From Rhodocyclaceae bacterium UBA2271 (GTDB lineage Bacteria > Pseudomonadota > Gammaproteobacteria > Burkholderiales > Rhodocyclaceae), in NCBI GenBank assembly GCA_002347405.1, contig DDXB01000054.1:1-34718 (forward strand): a DNA stretch of 34,718 nt. Direction: 5' to 3'. A program made the position numbers and the translations under genes. Position 1 is the first letter of the stretch. Each line of letters starts with the position of its first letter. This document shows positions 31,829 to 34,718 of this stretch, one piece after another. The notes below the pieces were generated by a model that saw nothing but the letters and a program-made list of their open reading frames with translations, did no database searches and was not told the DNA's origin.

Positions 31829-31853
31829 ACAAAAAACCCCGCCGGAGCGGGGG
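31829..31853 (-). terminator. intrinsic terminator after the antirepressor
   Basis: On the minus strand CCCCGC, loop TCCG, GCGGGG followed by TTTTTTG. It separates the middle/immunity transcript from the late lysis operon. Confidence 0.9.
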
Positions 31854-31856
31854 TGT

Positions 31857-31880
31857 AAAGTCGGCGCTGGCGGGACGGCG
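31857..31880 (-). repeat. 24-bp intergenic repeat, copy 2
   Basis: Differs at one base from 21946-21969. It lies between the Rha stop codon and the terminator, so it is part of the 3' UTR here. Confidence 0.7.
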
Positions 31881-32495
31881 CTAGGCGCTTTCCTTGGCCT
31901 TGCGTCGTAGTAGTTTGCGCCTATGGATGATGCCATTGACGCTACGGCCGATGACGCGGGCAATCTCAGCCGGGCGCTGACCGGAGGCAATGCCTGCCAG
32001 TAAGCGCTGGTCTTCGTCCTGCGTCCAACAGGTGGCGTTGCGCCCCTCGGCAGCCACCGCGCCGGGCTGCTGCCCGACCAGTCGCAGGTATTCTGCCACG
32101 GGCAGAGTAACTTCCATGTGCAGCAGTTCGTTCAACTCGCGCGGCGTGAGCGGCTGGGCCTGACGGGTTGGCTGCAAACGCAGCGCATCTTCCATTTCAT
32201 TGAAGGCGGCGATGTATGCTTCCTTGCGCCGTGCCGCCTCGGCCCCGGTAAAGCCCATGACGAGAAACATGAAGCCGTCGCGCGTCATCTGGTATTCCGG
32301 CTGACGCTTGTTCTGTTCGTTGAGGTAGGCGGACTCTCCAAAATTGGATAGTCGAAACTCTTCGCTACAGTCCAGTTCCCGAATATCACGCAGCACATGG
32401 GTATGCTGCTTGTCGAACACCCCGGCCACGATGCGGCTGGTGGTGATGGGCTGCGACTTTCCGGCGAGCTGGCCGGAAAAGACTTGGATGTTCAT
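31881..32495 (-). CDS. Rha-family antirepressor with C-terminal helix-turn-helix
   Basis: 204 aa from ATG 32495, with AAAGGAG seven bases upstream (the ATG at 32501 is too close to that site). Residues about 5-105 are a Rha domain: ITTSRIVAGVFDKQHTHVLR, YQMTRDGFMFLVMGFTGAEA and EAYIAAFNEMEDAL. Residues about 155-200 form a Myb/GcrA-like helix-turn-helix (WTQDEDQRLLAGIASGQRPA, then IARVIGRSVNGIIHRRK). Rha proteins interfere with phage repression or host regulation. Together with the C4-like RNA and the intervening ORF, it gives the order C4, icd-like, antirepressor known from phage P1. Confidence 0.88.
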   Translation of the reverse strand: MNIQVFSGQLAGKSQPITTSRIVAGVFDKQHTHVLRDIRELDCSEEFRLSNFGESAYLNEQNKRQPEYQMTRDGFMFLVMGFTGAEAARRKEAYIAAFNEMEDALRLQPTRQAQPLTPRELNELLHMEVTLPVAEYLRLVGQQPGAVAAEGRNATCWTQDEDQRLLAGIASGQRPAEIARVIGRSVNGIIHRRKLLRRKAKESA

Positions 32496-32508
32496 GGTCA
32501 TGCTCCTT

Positions 32509-32721
32509 TCACAGGGCGGAAACAAGGCGGTTGGCTTTTTTGGCGGACTCTTCGATGATGCTGACCATCTCGTAGCAGAGGCCTTCGCGCTCCGGGCCAT
32601 TCGGCAGGGTTGAGCGGGACAAGACAACGGACAGCCCGAGCGCGATGGTTTCGCAGCGCCCAATGAGCAGGCTGAGTTCGTCGATATTGACGTCAGGTTT
32701 AACAGGGTTGGTTTGGCACAT
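32509..32721 (-). CDS. small ORF between C4-like RNA and Rha (icd position)
   Basis: 70 aa from ATG 32721, GGAG seven bases upstream. The sequence (VNIDELSLLIGRCETIALGL, then CYEMVSIIEESAKKANRLVS) is helical and soluble, not recognised. In P1 this slot holds icd, a cell-division inhibitor that couples to ant; here it precedes rha with a 13-base gap and probably couples to it. The frame stays open upstream to ATG 32862 and 32988, but that part overlaps the structured RNA and reads as the well-known spurious PAVGFDSPELGG sequence. Confidence 0.7.
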   Translation of the reverse strand: MCQTNPVKPDVNIDELSLLIGRCETIALGLSVVLSRSTLPNGPEREGLCYEMVSIIEESAKKANRLVSAL

Positions 32722-32785
32722 GGCAAATCTCCAAGCAAGCGATTCAAGAACCGCACCCCCGCTGTCAATCGGGAGGGCGACCGTG

Positions 32786-32830
32786 CGGGTTGACAGACCG
32801 GGCTTGGACCGGCGAGCCCCGAAGGGCTCC
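32786..32830 (-). promoter_or_regulatory. leader region complementary to the C4-like RNA
   Basis: CTGTCAACCCG (minus strand of 32786-32796) is the reverse complement of a C4 loop segment apart from one missing base; CCAAGC and GGCTCG in the same leader match two further C4 segments. It also contains a GAGCCC-TTCG-GGGCTC hairpin. Pairing of the small RNA here would block leader translation or cause early termination upstream of the small ORF and rha. Confidence 0.6.
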
Positions 32831-32873
32831 CCACACGGCCGCCCAAAACTCTGGACTGCCATGCGATGGACGT

Positions 32874-32948
32874 AAAAAAACCGCTGGTGGGCGGCTCGTC
32901 CGCCAAGCTCCGGGCTGTCAAACCCGACCGCTGGAACCCCAGCGGCAG
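32874..32948 (-). ncRNA. C4-like antisense RNA
   Basis: About 75 nt. An outer stem CCGCTGG (32945-32939)/CCAGCGG (32887-32881) directly followed by seven T encloses two hairpins, CGGG-TTTGACAG-CCCG and GGCGG-ACGAG-CCGCC; a second CCAGCGG (32934-32928) can compete for the first arm. This cloverleaf with a terminator tail is the architecture of the C4 RNA of phages P1/P7, which represses the antirepressor operon. Complementary segments lie in the leader just downstream. A computed covariance match was not possible here. Confidence 0.7.
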
Positions 32949-32952
32949 GCGG

Positions 32953-32982
32953 ATGATGCGCCCGGAGTGAATTCGTTGTCAA
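32953..32982 (-). promoter_or_regulatory. sigma70-type promoter for the C4-like RNA/rha operon
   Basis: TTGACA (32982-32977), an 18-base spacer and CATCAT (32958-32953). The -35 box is perfect and almost touches the stop codon of mor; the RNA would start about 5-8 bases downstream, right before the C4-like structure. A constitutive host-type promoter is expected for an immunity RNA. Confidence 0.65.
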
Positions 32983-32984
32983 GC

Positions 32985-33440
32985 TCATGCGAACAAGTCC
33001 TGCTGTTCCGCCTGCCCCGCATCCGCCCGCCCGCAGATCAGTTCGATGGCGCGGCTGCTGATCGGCGCGAACTTGAGGCCGACTTCATAGACGGCCTGGT
33101 TGCCGCTTAGTTTTTCCTCGCGCGTCAGCCGGTCGAACTCCTTGCGGATGGCGCGGTTGCGCAGTTCGTCGCGGGCTTGTTTGCAGGTCGGAATGTCGAT
33201 GACGTCGCCGCCGTAGCGTTTGGCCAGATGGTGCATGGCCTCCTCGCCGATGATCCCGGCCAGCTCATCCCAGCGCTTCGCGCCCGCCGGGTGTTTGTCC
33301 GGATGCTTGGGGATCAGCAGGGTGCACCCGGGCCGCGCGGCCAGCAGCGCCGCCGCCGGGGCCGGCCCCAGGCAGCCGATCAGCGCCTGCGCCGTGTAGG
33401 GCAGCAGGGCTTCGACGGTGGCGAGGTCGGCGGGAGTCAT
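32985..33440 (-). CDS. mor: Mor/C-type transcription activator
   Basis: 151 aa from ATG 33440 (ATGA overlap with gemA). The C-terminal half has the Mor signature: EEAMHHLAKRYGGDVIDIPT (dimerisation part with the GG...IP strand) and RNRAIRKEFDRLTREEKLSG followed by NQAVYEVGLKFAPISSRAIEL, the helix-turn-helix. In Mu, Mor turns on the middle promoter and its relative C the late ones. No second Mor/C protein is seen before the lysis operon, so this one may drive the late genes itself, possibly through the shared 49-bp element. Confidence 0.9.
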   Translation of the reverse strand: MTPADLATVEALLPYTAQALIGCLGPAPAAALLAARPGCTLLIPKHPDKHPAGAKRWDELAGIIGEEAMHHLAKRYGGDVIDIPTCKQARDELRNRAIRKEFDRLTREEKLSGNQAVYEVGLKFAPISSRAIELICGRADAGQAEQQDLFA

Positions 33441-33883
33441 GCGTAGCCCGTTTCCTGTTCGCGCGCCTTCTTGTCGCGGTATTTCTGCGTCCGCGCCAGG
33501 GCGCCGGTAACGCCGTGCAGTTCTTGCGCATCCATCATTTCGAGGCGGCGGGCGATGCCGAATTGCCGCCGCGCCACGCCTTCGGCGTAGCCCTTGCCAA
33601 CCTGCAGCGCGCCGCACATGGCGCAGATTTTGCGCAGCATGGGCCGCTTGTCGGCGGGGGCGGCGTCGATGAAGGCCCATTCGTTGTCGCGCTTGTAGCC
33701 GCCCGGCGGCTTTTGCGCGCCCAGCGCCGCCACCGCGCGCGCCAGCTCCGGGCCTTCCAGCTCGGCCGCGCTGCGGCGGCCGGTGCGGGCTTCGAGGATG
33801 TCACGGTAGGCGTCATCATCCCAACCCTGCTCTTTCTTGATGCAGTGCAGGCGGGCGAGGAGTTGGTTGCGGGTGGCGGGCAT
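33437..33883 (-). CDS. gemA: GemA/gp16-like regulatory protein (DUF1018)
   Basis: 148 aa from ATG 33883. NQLLARLHCIKKEQGWDDDA, YRDILEARTGRRSAAELEGP and a basic C terminus (ARTQKYRDKKAREQETGYA) fit the Mu gp16/GemA family, which affects host gene expression and DNA topology. The frame upstream of 33883 overlaps the HNH gene and is not coding. Confidence 0.9.
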   Translation of the reverse strand: MPATRNQLLARLHCIKKEQGWDDDAYRDILEARTGRRSAAELEGPELARAVAALGAQKPPGGYKRDNEWAFIDAAPADKRPMLRKICAMCGALQVGKGYAEGVARRQFGIARRLEMMDAQELHGVTGALARTQKYRDKKAREQETGYA

Positions 33884-33885
33884 GG

Positions 33886-34218
33886 TCAGGCGGCCTCGAA
33901 CATATCGCCCATGCCAAGCCGCGCACGGCGGGTGGTATAGGCGGTTTGCTTGTGGTGTTGCTGGTCGTACCGGAGGTGGCAGCGCTGGCACATGGCCCGC
34001 AGGTTCTCCGGCTCGCAGTTTTCTGGCGTGTGGTCGAGGTGCGCGATGGTCAGGACGACGCGGCTGCCGGTCTCGGGGTGCGTCTGTCCATTGACTGCCC
34101 GGCACTCCGGGTGCGCCGGACTGCCTTCGCAGCGATGGTCGGCGCGGGACAGGATGGCCGCACGAATCTCGCGCCAGTTGGCCGGGTAACGCGAACGGTT
34201 CTCGGGGCGGATGGGCAT
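33886..34218 (-). CDS. HNH endonuclease
   Basis: 110 aa from ATG 34218, four bases after the previous stop. HNH motif TIAHLDHTPENCEPENLRAM followed by CQRCHLRYD, with Cys 30, 39, 77 and 80 as likely zinc ligands. HNH proteins in this place are common in Mu-like phages; possible roles are in host DNA cutting or as a free-standing homing nuclease. Arg-rich upstream extension of the frame is not coding. Confidence 0.85.
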   Translation of the reverse strand: MPIRPENRSRYPANWREIRAAILSRADHRCEGSPAHPECRAVNGQTHPETGSRVVLTIAHLDHTPENCEPENLRAMCQRCHLRYDQQHHKQTAYTTRRARLGMGDMFEAA

Positions 34219-34222
34219 TGCG

Positions 34223-34657
34223 TTACACCCGATAGCCGAGATCGACCACTTCGACGTCTGTGCACGTCCTGCGCAGATGCCTGGTGAGGGATTTCGGCGC
34301 AAACCAGTACGGCGCCCAGCAGGCCACGAATTTCTCGGCGACGCCTTCGTAGTGATCGCGAAGCAATGGGCTAATCCGGCGTGACTTGAGCTTTGCCTTT
34401 GCCTCCTCTCGCTTCTTGGCCGGATACAGCCAGTGACGCTCCTCGCGGCAGAACTTCTTCGCCTCGGTGGCTTCGCCACGGAACCACTCACCCTTCATCA
34501 CGCCATCAACATAGACGACGATGCACTGGCGTAGCGCCTTGTAACCCTTCACCTGTAACACGAGCTTGTAGCCGTCGGCTTTCAACTCAACCCGGCCGAA
34601 GGGGCCGGAGAGTTGTTGCTCGATCTGTGTCCACTGTTCCCTGGTCAGCGTCGGCAT
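34223..34657 (-). CDS. conserved Mu-like phage early protein
   Basis: 144 aa from ATG 34657. LTREQWTQIEQQLSGPFGRV, then ELKADGYKLVLQVKGYKALR and VYVDGVMKGEWFRG form a pattern common in the early regions of betaproteobacterial Mu-like phages; a basic middle (PAKKREEAKAKLKSRRISPL) follows. No known function. An alternative ATG at 34705 would add 16 residues and overlaps (TGATG) the stop of a gene cut off by the window edge, so either start is possible. Confidence 0.75.
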   Translation of the reverse strand: MPTLTREQWTQIEQQLSGPFGRVELKADGYKLVLQVKGYKALRQCIVVYVDGVMKGEWFRGEATEAKKFCREERHWLYPAKKREEAKAKLKSRRISPLLRDHYEGVAEKFVACWAPYWFAPKSLTRHLRRTCTDVEVVDLGYRV

Positions 34658-34718
34658 GGCGTTATCAATGCTTCCGTAACGGCGACATGTTGCGTTCGGC
34701 GTCATCAGTGCGCCCGTG

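Noticed and set aside
32722..32988. Open frame upstream of the 70-aa ORF (reads PAVGFDSPELGGRAAHQ), often annotated as an Ash/Icd-like protein
   Set aside because: It coincides with the promoter, the C4-like RNA, its terminator and the complementary leader; the conserved residues reflect RNA structure, not a protein.
34658..34718. Separate gene at the right edge
   Set aside because: Only a stop codon and a few codons of an upstream frame are visible; too little to call.

Overview
The window is the junction between a bacterial chromosome (about 1-1811) and the right-hand three quarters of a Mu-like transposable prophage (about 1812 to the window edge). The host part holds an M20-family metallopeptidase and a tRNA-Asn gene with its own promoter and terminator. 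High GC, the style of the host genes and of the phage proteins suggest a betaproteobacterium, perhaps a Rhodocyclales member; that is inference from composition and family resemblance, not a placement.

Every phage gene lies on the minus strand, so the phage reads from right to left. Right edge (34718-32985): end of the early/middle block with a conserved small protein, an HNH endonuclease, a GemA/gp16 homologue and a Mor-type activator. Next (32982-31829) is an inserted immunity-like module: a sigma70-type promoter, a C4-like structured antisense RNA ending in its own terminator, a complementary leader, a 70-aa ORF and a Rha-family antirepressor, closed by an intrinsic terminator. Then comes the late region: lysis cassette (Cys-rich protein, holin-like, lytic transglycosylase, small membrane protein, nested Rz/Rz1), TraR-like zinc finger, gp25/26/27-like proteins, terminase and portal.

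Between portal and the F-type head protein lies a cassette of virion-like proteins (25442-21988), with two tandem paralogues and one protein made of seven exact-length 22-residue repeats. Between F and the protease/scaffold gene sits a two-gene, lower-GC cargo (DUF4747-like protein plus a four-helix membrane protein), the best candidate here for an undescribed phage-borne system. The rest follows Mu order: I/Z, a decoration-like protein, T, gp35-gp38-like proteins and G, sheath, tube, frameshifted tail chaperones, tape measure, N, P, gp45-gp48, tail fibre, fibre assembly protein, a possible papain-fold protein, Com and a DNA methyltransferase (broken by a frameshift at a perfect palindrome), ending at the phage right terminus 153 bp past the tRNA.

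Most neighbouring genes overlap by ATGA or GTGA, so translation is probably coupled through the late operons. A 49-bp element is shared, ungapped, at the heads of the lysis operon and of the head operon and is a good candidate for a late promoter/leader. Several RNA structures cover start codons (protease I, methyltransferase). The hexamer GTAACG seems strongly over-represented through the phage. The transposase, repressor and left phage end are outside the window.
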